Origin: a bacterium
Lineage (GTDB): Bacteria > UBP15 > UBA6099 > DSWB01
Direction: 5' to 3'
DNA: 13,479 nucleotides
Assembly (NCBI GenBank): GCA_020061125.1
Contig: JAGUYV010000326.1
Span: 1 to 13,479, forward strand
The notes under the pieces are model-generated. The model ran no database searches, was not told where the DNA came from, and saw only the letters and a program-made list of their open reading frames with translations. The first letter of the stretch is position 1, and each line of letters begins with the position of its first letter. This document shows positions 6,348-13,286 of this stretch, piece by piece. A program made the translations under genes and the position numbers.

Positions 6348-9300
6348 GCGCATCATCGCACAACATCGTTGAAATCATCATCAAGGCGCGGGACCAGATG
6401 AGCGCGGAACTGCGCAAGGCCCGCGGCGCGCAGGACGAACTTTCAAAGTCCGTGAAATCCGGCCAGAACATCATGGCCAGCGCCACCAGAACCGTGGCCG
6501 GATACGCGGGCGCATACTTCGGATTTCAGCAGCTCAAAGACACGGTGAACGTGGCCGCGCAATTCGGCGAAAAGATGGCGTTTGCAAACACCATCGCGCG
6601 CAAGAGCGGGGCGGAGTTCGAGGCCATGACGCGCAAGGTGCGCGACATCAAAACCGAGTTCGGGCTGCTCGGCACATCAGCGCCCGACGCGCTGTACAAC
6701 ATCTATTCCGTGCTCGGGGAGACCGGAAAGAACCTCGATATCCTTGAGAAATCGGCGATGGCGTCCGTGGCCGGAATGGTGGACATCAACGAGGCCGCGA
6801 TATCCGCGACAAGCGCGATGAAGGCGATGGGCCTGGGCGCGGACCAGGCAAACCGCATCTTCGAAGTGCAGTTTAAAACCATAGAGCGCGGCAAACTGGT
6901 GTACCAGGACATCGCGCAATACACGGGCCAGTTCCTGGGGTCCGCGGCCGCTGCCGGGCAGGACTATGAAAAGGTCATGGGCCTGTACGCGACGCTGACA
7001 AAGAGCCTCGGCAACGCGGCCATGTCGGCCACATCATTGAACCAGGCGCTGGCCACCTTCACCAGCGCGGAGTTCGAGAAAAAGATGCGCGTCATGGGCA
7101 TCAGCGTCACGGATGCCGCGGGCAATTTCCGCGACTTTGACGCTGTGCTCAAAGACCTGTACACGCAACTCGGCAAGATGGATGAAGGCAAGCGAGCAAA
7201 GCTCATCGAAAAACTTTTCCCAGGGGAAGAATCGAAAAGAGCCATCCTCGCCATCGTGAACAATTTTGAAGAGGCGATGGACGACATCGCCGAGTTCGGA
7301 GAAATCACGGGCAAGAACTGGGAAAAGATTTTCGAGGAAATGAAAGACACATCGGCGTTTCAGATGCGCCAGGCCGCGGCCAATGTGGAGGAACTCAAGA
7401 TCGCGTTCGGAACCGAGCTGGCCCCGGTTGTCACGGAAGTGTTCGGGGACATCGTGGACTGGCTCAAGCGCATGCGCAGCGAAGGCAAGATAGACGAATG
7501 GAGCGCGGAGGTGCGCGACGCCGCGCGCCAGGTGTACGACAGCCTCACAGAAGTTTGGGCCATTGTGGTGCGGCTCTACACATTCATGAGCGACAACAAG
7601 TACGCCATGCAGACCGTGGCCATTTATGTGGGCATCGCCGTGGCCGTGAGCAAACTTACCACGGCTTACAAAACCGCGATGGCCTTCGTGGCCCTGTTCT
7701 CGCGCCAGAACGACCTCGCCGGAAAATCGGCGCAGCTTAACGCCAAGTACAACGACCAGCTCGCGGCCAGCACAACGCGCGTGGGCCGCGCGGCCATGAT
7801 TGCACGCACCGCGGTGCTCGGCCTGGTGGCCGTGCTGCCCGTGGCCCTGCAACTCTACACGGACTGGCTCGACCGCGATACGGACAGAAAACTGAAAAAG
7901 ATGTCCGAAAAAGACAAGGCGCACAAGACGGTCTCGAATCAGGCCAGGATCCGCAACGACTACCAGGAGGAATTCGAGCTGCTGCGCAAGCTGAACGCAG
8001 GGGAAATCAAGCTCGAAGACCTGCCGCAGGATCCCATGAAGTTGCAGCGCCTGTCCGTTGCGGCGCAGGCGCGCGCGCAGTACGCATCCGACCTGGGCGC
8101 GGCCATGCGCATGAATCCGGACGAAAAGCAGACGCGCGTGATTTCCCAGGAGCGCAACGCGCTCGGCGGGGTAAGCTCCAAAACCGAGACGGTCAATGTG
8201 GGCGGCGCGGATGCAATCGCCGCTCTTAACGCAAAGCTCAAGCCCACTGGCATATCCGGCCAGGACGCGGCAAAACTGGCCGCGCAGATCGAAAAGCACA
8301 TGGAAGCCAGGGGCATCATGGCCCCGTTCATGACCGGAGAAATGGGAAGCCGGAACTGGACGGTGATCGAGGCGCCCGACATGGGCGATGTGGAAAAGGC
8401 CATCAAAAAGGAATTCGAGGAGTCGCTCAAGGGCACGGCTTCGCCAGGCGCGGAGGCCCTGCTCGCGCAGGGCGGCGGCAAGGGCGCGGCCGCAAAGGAC
8501 AAACAGAAAAGCTACGACACTTCCGAAGGGCTGAAACTCAAGGGCGGGGCCGAGGCAAAGGGCAAGGCGCAGCCCGGCACATATTCGCTTGCGCACTATC
8601 TCCAGGACCAGCTTGGGATTACGAGATTCACGGCGTTCAAGGACGCGCTGCCCGAGCACCAGAAGGGCGCGCACGCGGCCGGGCTTGGCATGGATTTCAC
8701 GCTCAACAATCCGCGCGAGTCCCGAGATGTGGAGGCTTACATAGCACGCCTTGGCAAAGAGGCAGGCGTAAATCTCAACATTTGGAACGAGTACATCAAA
8801 ACATCCAAGGGCAAGACCGCCGACCACATGCATGTGGCGTTCGCTTCAAAGGACGATGCGGAAAAGTTCCGCAAGTGGTTTGCGGGCGTGCGCGGCGGCG
8901 TGCAGCAGGACGCGGTGAACCTCGGTGAGTTCGAGTGGGAACAGGAAATTGCGGACATGCAGCGCCAGCAGGTGGAGGCGATGGGCAACGCCATGCGCGG
9001 CATGCTCCAGGGCATGCAGGACGGCTACGAGCAGACGCGCCGCGACCTGGAACAGCGCATCGAGCGCGGCCGCGCACGCCGCGACATCGCCCTTGAAGCC
9101 AATGCTCCGGATGAATTTAATCTGCCGCTGCGCGAAGCGCAATTGAATGACTGGCGTAGCGCAACGGAAAAGGAGCTTGGCAAAAGCGAAAGCATTAACC
9201 GCCTGTATCTGCAAAAGCTGAACGCACTGCACGCGGAACATATCGAATGGAAAAAACAGCAGGACGGTTATTACGCGCAGTACACCTATGAGCAGCTCGA

Positions 9301-10129
9301 CCGCATGGTGCAGGATACGGCTACAAAAGAAGAGGAAAAGCTGCGCATCAGAGAGGAAATAAACCGCCGCATCGCCGAGGGCGAGATCGGACTGAACGAG
9401 GCTTACAAGCAGGGCGCGCGCGGGGCGTTCGAGGCGTTCGAGAGCTACCAGACCAAGATGCTGTGCCTCGGGCGCGAAACCGTGGACGGGCTGGAGAGCG
9501 CGTTCGGGGACTCGTTCGTGGCCGCGTTCCGCGGGGACATTGATTCCCTGGCCGATGTGTGGGACAACTTTTTGAACTCGATGGTGAACGCTTATGTGCG
9601 CAGCCTGGGCGAGATGGCCGCGCAGGAAATCATGGGCGGTATGTTCGGTGGTGGAGGCGGTTTTTTCGGTGGCGGAAAAACAGGCGGTGTAATTGCATTG
9701 CTCGCAAGCATGTTCGGTGGCCGCAAGAGTGGCGGCGCGCAGGCAAGCTCTGGCACCATGTTTGCGTTCGCCAATGGCGGCATCGCCCCGGGCCACTTGC
9801 AGCGCATCCGCGCGTTCGCGTCCGGAGGCGTGGTCAAAGAGCCGACCCTGGCGCTGGTGCGCGAGGCCGGGCAGAACGAGGCCATCGTGCCCCTGCCGGA
9901 CGGGCGTTCCATTCCGGTGATTTTACAGGACAGGGGCGGCTCTGGCGGCACTGAAATACATAACCATTACCAATTCAACATCAGCACGGACGATGCGCAG
10001 AGCTTCCTGGAAAAGAGGGGCGACATCATCGCCGCGATTTCCCAGGATGTGGCCGCGCGCGTGGCCCCGGCAGCGGTGCAGAAATCCATGAGCACGGGCG
10101 GGCCTGGCTCTGAATTTTTCGTGACATGA
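6344..10129 (+). CDS. Phage tail tape measure protein with M15-like peptidase domain
   Basis: The protein has 1261 aa; ATG 6344 overlaps the GemA stop and has AGAGGAA upstream. The N-terminal part, to about residue 325, has the TP901-type tape-measure pattern with helices rich in Ala, Gln and Lys. Hydrophobic segments at about 419-440 and 486-508 could cross the inner membrane during DNA entry. Residues about 746-850 carry a zinc-peptidase signature of family M15: H777-x2-G-x3-D784, then D827-x2-H830. H777, D784 and H830 would be metal ligands and D827 the catalytic acid. A coiled-coil region (about 860-1040) follows, then a Gly-rich stretch near 1096-1120. The ending is typical of lambda-type tape measures (FANGG, ASGGVVKEPTLALVREAG, AIVPL). 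The protein would set tail length and locally cleave peptidoglycan at ejection. The reading frame is intact, but no tail tube, chaperone or baseplate genes flank it. Confidence 0.85.
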   Translation: MSASSHNIVEIIIKARDQMSAELRKARGAQDELSKSVKSGQNIMASATRTVAGYAGAYFGFQQLKDTVNVAAQFGEKMAFANTIARKSGAEFEAMTRKVRDIKTEFGLLGTSAPDALYNIYSVLGETGKNLDILEKSAMASVAGMVDINEAAISATSAMKAMGLGADQANRIFEVQFKTIERGKLVYQDIAQYTGQFLGSAAAAGQDYEKVMGLYATLTKSLGNAAMSATSLNQALATFTSAEFEKKMRVMGISVTDAAGNFRDFDAVLKDLYTQLGKMDEGKRAKLIEKLFPGEESKRAILAIVNNFEEAMDDIAEFGEITGKNWEKIFEEMKDTSAFQMRQAAANVEELKIAFGTELAPVVTEVFGDIVDWLKRMRSEGKIDEWSAEVRDAARQVYDSLTEVWAIVVRLYTFMSDNKYAMQTVAIYVGIAVAVSKLTTAYKTAMAFVALFSRQNDLAGKSAQLNAKYNDQLAASTTRVGRAAMIARTAVLGLVAVLPVALQLYTDWLDRDTDRKLKKMSEKDKAHKTVSNQARIRNDYQEEFELLRKLNAGEIKLEDLPQDPMKLQRLSVAAQARAQYASDLGAAMRMNPDEKQTRVISQERNALGGVSSKTETVNVGGADAIAALNAKLKPTGISGQDAAKLAAQIEKHMEARGIMAPFMTGEMGSRNWTVIEAPDMGDVEKAIKKEFEESLKGTASPGAEALLAQGGGKGAAAKDKQKSYDTSEGLKLKGGAEAKGKAQPGTYSLAHYLQDQLGITRFTAFKDALPEHQKGAHAAGLGMDFTLNNPRESRDVEAYIARLGKEAGVNLNIWNEYIKTSKGKTADHMHVAFASKDDAEKFRKWFAGVRGGVQQDAVNLGEFEWEQEIADMQRQQVEAMGNAMRGMLQGMQDGYEQTRRDLEQRIERGRARRDIALEANAPDEFNLPLREAQLNDWRSATEKELGKSESINRLYLQKLNALHAEHIEWKKQQDGYYAQYTYEQLDRMVQDTATKEEEKLRIREEINRRIAEGEIGLNEAYKQGARGAFEAFESYQTKMLCLGRETVDGLESAFGDSFVAAFRGDIDSLADVWDNFLNSMVNAYVRSLGEMAAQEIMGGMFGGGGGFFGGGKTGGVIALLASMFGGRKSGGAQASSGTMFAFANGGIAPGHLQRIRAFASGGVVKEPTLALVREAGQNEAIVPLPDGRSIPVILQDRGGSGGTEIHNHYQFNISTDDAQSFLEKRGDIIAAISQDVAARVAPAAVQKSMSTGGPGSEFFVT
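8579..8893 (+). other. M15/LAS-type peptidase domain inside the tape measure protein
   Basis: The span encodes about residues 746-850. The spacing of seven residues between H777 and D784 is that of the VanX-type SxHxxGxAxD motif, with Ser and Ala both replaced by Gly. The second motif, DHMH (827-830), fits the E/D-x-x-H of M15 enzymes. Such domains usually cleave peptide cross-links of peptidoglycan. Low-complexity Lys/Gly/Ala linkers flank the domain, as expected for an inserted module. Confidence 0.65.
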
Positions 10130-10202
10130 TTCTAAATTGATTCAAGACCATAAAATGCCCTGTGGCAAGTGCGCCTGGGCGGTGGAATAACAAGAAATTA
10201 TG

Positions 10203-10210
10203 AAGGAGGG
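10203..10210 (+). promoter_or_regulatory. Ribosome-binding site favouring a TTG start at 10218
   Basis: AAGGAGGG lies 7 nt before TTG 10218. It directly follows ATG 10200, so it cannot serve that codon; the TTG is therefore the likelier start. Confidence 0.6.
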
Positions 10211-10217
10211 AAAACCC

Positions 10218-11330
10218 TTGAACCAGGAACAATTCAGGGAACACTGCATCAAAAATCTCGGGTTAACGGCGGCGCAGGCGGATGAACTGTGGAGCACAGT
10301 TGTTTCCCCGGCCGCGGCAGAGAAAAAGCAGCAGGATCTGGCGGTTGCCGAACAGGCCAACATTGCGTTGCAGGCCAAGGAAACGCACCGCAGAATGCTG
10401 GAGGCCGGGGCAGACCGCTTGATCGCTGATGGCACCCTGGCCAGAGAAAAGCGGGAAGAATTCATTCAGTTCATGGATTCAACCATCGGAAGCGGCGGGG
10501 CCGCCCAATTCAGCGCGGACAGCTTGAATGACGTTTTGGCAAAATTTCTGCTCGGGTTCTATTCGAACCACGGACCGGAAAAGATCGTGCATGTGCCGTC
10601 TTCATTCGCCGCTCCTGGCGTGGCCGGGGCCGAAGCCCGCAGGGCCGCGCTTTTCGATTCCAATCAGCAGTTGCGCGAGAACATGGCGTCTCACGGATTC
10701 GGGCGCGCCGACTACATCAAACATGGCCCGGATGTGCCGCTGAATACGCTGCGCAGTCTCGGGGGCGCGGCTTATGCTTCACAGTTCGCGGCACAGGATC
10801 CGGAGTTCGCGGCGCAGTTTGCGGCATCGGATCCGCTGCTCGCCGCGGCGAATGAGGCGAACCTTGAAGATCGGCGCATCAAGGGCATGTGCCATGTGCT
10901 CGGCATCAGCCGGGAAACATTCGACAAGAATCCTGTAATGTGGCGCAATCACGCGAAAAACAATGTCCCGCGCGAAGCCTATGCGCAGTTCGCGGCCGAG
11001 TCTTCGGGGGAGCCGTTTCTTGCGGCTGCGGATTCCGCGGACATGGAAGACCGCCGCATCAAAGGCTTGTGCCATAAGCTCGGCATCAGCCGGGAAACAT
11101 TCGACAAATCGCCCGGCACCTGGCGCGGTATGGCGGAAAAATTCGGGCATACAAAGCCCGCCGCAGGGGCACAGTTCGCGGCCGGAGATCCGCTGCTTGC
11201 GGCCGCGGATGAAGCGGACATGGAAGACACGCGCATCATGGGAATTTGCCACAAACTCGGCATCGGCCGGGAAACGTTCGACAAGAACCCCGAGTTCTGG
11301 CGCGGCCATGCGAACCGTGTAGGGGCGTGA
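10218..11330 (+). CDS. Protein with three C-terminal tandem repeats, possibly virion/scaffold-like
   Basis: The protein has 370 aa from TTG 10218 (ATG 10200 would add six residues). Residues 1-190 are helical, with Gln/Ala-rich parts and a YIKHGPDVPLNTLRSLGGAA segment. Then QFAAxDP-type motifs introduce three repeats starting near F201, F258 and F320. Each repeat reads DPLLAAADEADMEDRRIKGL-type, then CHKLGISRETFDKNP and a WR pair. The repeat core resembles the C-terminal motif of Mu gpI-type proteases/scaffolds (vC-x-x-LGlS-x-eeF); this is a weak likeness and no protease active site is visible. A duplicated motif suggests multivalent binding. It follows the tape measure gene after 88 nt and precedes a terminator-like hairpin, so it probably closes that transcript. 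Head scaffold, tail-associated protein and unrelated cargo are all possible. Confidence 0.75.
   Translation: MNQEQFREHCIKNLGLTAAQADELWSTVVSPAAAEKKQQDLAVAEQANIALQAKETHRRMLEAGADRLIADGTLAREKREEFIQFMDSTIGSGGAAQFSADSLNDVLAKFLLGFYSNHGPEKIVHVPSSFAAPGVAGAEARRAALFDSNQQLRENMASHGFGRADYIKHGPDVPLNTLRSLGGAAYASQFAAQDPEFAAQFAASDPLLAAANEANLEDRRIKGMCHVLGISRETFDKNPVMWRNHAKNNVPREAYAQFAAESSGEPFLAAADSADMEDRRIKGLCHKLGISRETFDKSPGTWRGMAEKFGHTKPAAGAQFAAGDPLLAAADEADMEDTRIMGICHKLGIGRETFDKNPEFWRGHANRVGA
10818..11327 (+). repeat. Three in-frame repeats of about 170-186 bp
   Basis: Repeat copies begin at 10818, 10989 and 11175 and encode the 57-62-residue protein repeats. A 30-nt stretch is identical between copies one and two (10898-10927 and 11078-11107, 180 nt apart). 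The third copy differs from it at two or three positions. DNA identity this high suggests recent duplication or ongoing homogenisation of the repeats. Confidence 0.8.
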
Positions 11331-11404
11331 CAGGCAATTCAAAAGTCTTAAAGGCGGTTGCTCTCGATGAACAAGCGCGCAACCCTGGGCGGCGATAATG
11401 GACG

Positions 11405-11437
11405 GCTCCCGGCTCATCACCGGGGGCTGTTCTGTTT
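11405..11437 (+). terminator. Probable terminator after the repeat-protein gene
   Basis: GCTCCCGG (11405-11412) pairs with CCGGGGGC (11420-11427), with one G-U pair and a 7-nt loop, and is followed by TGTTCTGTTT. The T-run is interrupted. It lies 75 nt after the stop at 11330 and before the Mor-family gene, so it would separate the two transcripts. Confidence 0.5.
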
Positions 11438-11460
11438 GCCGCTATAGCGCGGCGTTTGTT
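11438..11460 (+). terminator. Second hairpin with T-rich tail
   Basis: GCCGC (11438-11442) pairs with GCGGC (11449-11453), followed by GTTTGTT. It is directly downstream of the previous hairpin and may reinforce it. The stem is short, so the call is tentative. Confidence 0.3.
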
Positions 11461-11494
11461 TTAGGCACCCGCTGCGGCTTCGCAAAGGGATAAA

Positions 11495-11833
11495 ATGGAA
11501 GACATTGTTGCGCTGTTTAACTTAGAATCCGGCCATCTTCCCGAGCCATACAGTGGGCTTTTTGAAGCGTTCCTGGAACATGTGGATGAAGGCACGGCCA
11601 TGAAACTGATTGTTTCAACGGCAAGGCACCTGGGCGGGGATCAGCCGTACTTTGGAACCCTGAAAGGGCTTCTTTCAGAAGCCAGAACAAAAGCCATATT
11701 GTCTGATTTCAACGGTTACAACCATCGCGAAATGGCACGAAAATATGGGGTGACAGTAAAGACCATACAGAATATTTTGAAGAAACACCAAAACAAAAGA
11801 GGGAATGCGCAAGGGTCTTTACAGTCACTTTGA
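11495..11833 (+). CDS. mor: Mor-family transcription activator
   Basis: The protein has 112 aa, slightly shorter than Mu Mor. ATG 11495 follows AAAGGGA (11484-11490). The family signature is clear: residues 47-56 (GGDQPYFGTL) are the Gly-Gly plus beta-strand segment that forms the Mor/C dimer. Residues 68-96 (ILSDFNGYNHREMARKYGVT, then VKTIQNIL) are the C-terminal HTH with the (F)NG-x-N(H)xELA+KYG pattern. Mor binds upstream of middle promoters and activates RNA polymerase to move from early to later expression. Here it is the last gene of the element, after tape-measure and repeat-protein genes, whereas in Mu it lies between early and late blocks. Hairpins upstream suggest its own promoter, which I could not place. 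Confidence 0.85.
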   Translation: MEDIVALFNLESGHLPEPYSGLFEAFLEHVDEGTAMKLIVSTARHLGGDQPYFGTLKGLLSEARTKAILSDFNGYNHREMARKYGVTVKTIQNILKKHQNKRGNAQGSLQSL

Positions 11834-11881
11834 GTTCCGCGATCACGGGCAAGAAAATGACGCCCGACCAGAATACAATAA

Positions 11882-11969
11882 TCATGCCAACTCAATAAAT
11901 GCCCCGTGCAGGGCCACGAACCACGGCTTGCAACTCATATATTTCAAGCCTAAAATCAAGTTGGCATGA
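11882..11969. repeat. 11-bp inverted repeat, candidate element-end sites
   Basis: TCATGCCAACT (11882-11892) and its exact complement AGTTGGCATGA (11959-11969) are separated by 66 bp. A third partial copy, TTGCCAACT, lies at 12230-12238, next to the stop codon of the oxidoreductase gene. They could be transposase-binding sites at the right end, ends of a small non-autonomous element, or a weak long-range hairpin. The sequence does not match the dyads at 101-227. Confidence 0.5.
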
Positions 11970-12082
11970 CAAAAATGTCGGTTTCTATTTTCATCATTTT
12001 TGGGGTTCAAATTCATCATCGCTTTATAAAACTAGGGACAGGCCCCAGCTTAGCTTGTTGTCAACCAAATATGCTGGCGGTC

Positions 12083-12138
12083 GCAAAAGCAGGGACAGGC
12101 ACGCGGGAATGCGCCGCGTTCCCAGTCCCTGTTTTTGC
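12083..12138. terminator. Long REP-like hairpin, likely bidirectional terminator
   Basis: Positions 12083-12096 (GCAAAAGCAGGGAC) pair with 12125-12138 (GTCCCTGTTTTTGC), all 14 positions including one G-U pair. An inner GGGAA/TTCCC stem (12105-12109 with 12119-12123) extends the hairpin. The A-tract on one side and TTTTT on the other suit termination from both directions, as needed between convergent mor and oxidoreductase genes. AGGGACAGGC in its left arm recurs at 12034-12043, the pattern of REP/RAYT-type palindromes. Confidence 0.55.
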
Positions 12139-12239
12139 TGCTTCTACAGCAGGCAATTGTTGCGGAACAAGGCTTTTCAGGCAGATACGATATACTGCGG
12201 GCAATATCAAAAAGCGGTTAGATTGACGCTTGCCAACTA

Positions 12240-13094
12240 TTACCCCTTGAAATCTTTGAGCGCCTGATCCAGGTAGGACTGGTAGTCGAGGCGGGATTTG
12301 TCTTCGAAGAACAGGCCGGTGATGTAGCGCGGGTCCTGTGCCAGGCGCATGGCTTCGGTGAGGCTGGCGGTGTCGTGGTTGGGCGGCGGGTCGGCCAGGA
12401 GGCCGCGCATGCGCTTCCAGGTGATGTTCTCTTTGTCAAAGGTCACGCACGGGGACAGGCAGTGCACGAAGCTGAAGCCCTTGTGCTCGATGGCGGCTTT
12501 GAAGACGCCTTTCATGTGCGCGACATCGCCGGCGAAGCAGCGCGCGGCGAAGGTGGCGCCGTAGGTGAGGGCCAGGGCCATGGGGTTCAGGGGCGCGTCC
12601 GGATTGCCGTAGGGGTGGCTGCTGGTGGGCTGGCCCAGAGGCGTGGTGGGCGAGGACTGGCCCTTGGTGAGGCCGTAGATGTTGTTGTCGTACAGGAAAC
12701 AGGTGATGTCCACATTCTTGCGGGCCACATGGGCGAGGTGCCCGCCGCCGATGCCTAAACAGTCGCCGTCGCCGGTGATCACGAACACGGACAGGGCGCG
12801 GTTTCCGAGCTTGAGGCCCGAGGCCACGGGCAGGGCGCGGCCGTGGATGGTGTGGAATCCGTAGGCGTCGTAGAAGATGGGGGCGCGGCCCGCGCACCCG
12901 ATGCCGCTGACGATGCCCATGTCGTGGTGCGGGATGCCGAGTTCGTGCGCCACTTCAATCAGCGCCTGGGTCATGCCGAAGTATCCGCAGCCCGGACACC
13001 AGGTGGGCAGTTCGTGCGAGCGGTAGTCCAGGTAGCCGCGCGCGGCCACTTCCTTGAGTTTTTCGTCAAGATAAAAAGGTTTGGGTTCAGCCAT
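12240..13094 (-). CDS. 2-oxoacid:ferredoxin oxidoreductase, beta (TPP) subunit
   Basis: This 284-aa cytoplasmic subunit binds thiamine pyrophosphate and passes electrons from 2-oxoacid decarboxylation to ferredoxin, forming acyl-CoA with the alpha subunit. The TPP/Mg motif is GDGD at 108-111, leading to DNNIYGLTKGQ at 136-146. Cysteines C33 and C36 (WCPGCG), C67 (GIGC) and probably C216 would hold a [4Fe-4S] cluster. The first three have the 3- and 31-residue spacing of the Sulfolobus enzyme. ATG 13094 opens the conserved start (MAEPKPFYLDE); longer starts add non-conserved residues. The IYGLTKGQ signature fits pyruvate or 2-oxoglutarate enzymes, and the substrate cannot be chosen from sequence. 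The alpha-subunit gene lies upstream on the same strand across an unusually long gap of 192 nt. Confidence 0.92.
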   Translation of the reverse strand: MAEPKPFYLDEKLKEVAARGYLDYRSHELPTWCPGCGYFGMTQALIEVAHELGIPHHDMGIVSGIGCAGRAPIFYDAYGFHTIHGRALPVASGLKLGNRALSVFVITGDGDCLGIGGGHLAHVARKNVDITCFLYDNNIYGLTKGQSSPTTPLGQPTSSHPYGNPDAPLNPMALALTYGATFAARCFAGDVAHMKGVFKAAIEHKGFSFVHCLSPCVTFDKENITWKRMRGLLADPPPNHDTASLTEAMRLAQDPRYITGLFFEDKSRLDYQSYLDQALKDFKG

Positions 13095-13136
13095 GGTTGC
13101 CTGCCTGTGAATGGTGATGTGGAAAGACCATAAAAT

Positions 13137-13273
13137 ATTTGTCCACGAAGTGCACGAAGAAAAGCACAAATAAATGCGGGTTCGGGCGGAGGGAGCGCAT
13201 GGGGCTGTTGAAACGGCGCGGGGGGCGAAAAAACGCCGGGACGAATTTGTCCAAGAAGTGCATGAAGAAAGGC
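13137..13273. repeat. Pair of 29-bp direct repeats between alpha and beta subunit genes
   Basis: Positions 13137-13165 and 13245-13273 are 26 of 29 identical, 108 bp apart. On the - strand each reads as a doubled CTTCGTG-type motif (CTTCGTGCACTTCGTGG in the copy at 13137). This is reminiscent of the TTCGTG-rich intergenic repeats seen in many bacteria. They fill a gap that in most such operons is only a few bases. No coding sequence with a convincing start was found between them. Confidence 0.65.
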
Positions 13274-13286
13274 GTGAAGGATCGGA

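Larger units (their letters stand above)
62..12239 (+). mobile_element. Mu-like transposable element (outer limits only)
   Basis: All genes from 263 to 11833 run rightward and include Mu-type functions: DDE transposase, partner AAA+ ATPase, GemA-like protein, tape measure protein and Mor-family activator. The coordinates are outer limits, set by the terminator of an upstream gene on the left and the host oxidoreductase gene on the right. Exact TG/CA ends and a target duplication were not identified. Candidate end regions are the dyad array (101-248) and the inverted-repeat zone 11882-12238. If complete, the element is about 12 kb, far smaller than a Mu-type phage genome, and lacks recognisable packaging, head and most tail genes. 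Confidence 0.6.
11834..12239. other. Non-coding right flank between mor and the oxidoreductase
   Basis: This 406-nt stretch separates two convergent genes and is more AT-rich than its surroundings. It contains the inverted repeat at 11882-11969, two AGGGACAGGC motifs (12034-12043, 12091-12100) and the long hairpin 12083-12138. Open frames across it lack ribosome-binding sites and read as low-complexity translations of the repeats. The right end of the element probably lies in this stretch. Confidence 0.6.

Noticed and set aside
7034-8833. 599-codon open frame on the - strand inside the tape-measure gene
   Set aside because: It lies wholly opposite a recognised tape measure protein, has no ribosome-binding site and no family motif; it is a shadow frame.
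11356-11384. GGTTGC/GCAACC inverted repeat after the repeat-protein gene
   Set aside because: A 6-bp stem with a 17-nt loop and no T-run is too weak to call as a terminator or site beside the better hairpin at 11405.
11899-12267. Open frames across the right flank (11899-12267 and 11966-12226)
   Set aside because: They lack ribosome-binding sites, translate the inverted repeats and hairpin, and one runs into the convergent oxidoreductase gene.
10145-13136. Shared 13-mer AAGACCATAAAAT at about 10145 and 13124
   Set aside because: About one such pair is expected by chance in a window of this size, and the contexts (after the tape-measure gene; upstream of the beta-subunit gene) are unrelated.
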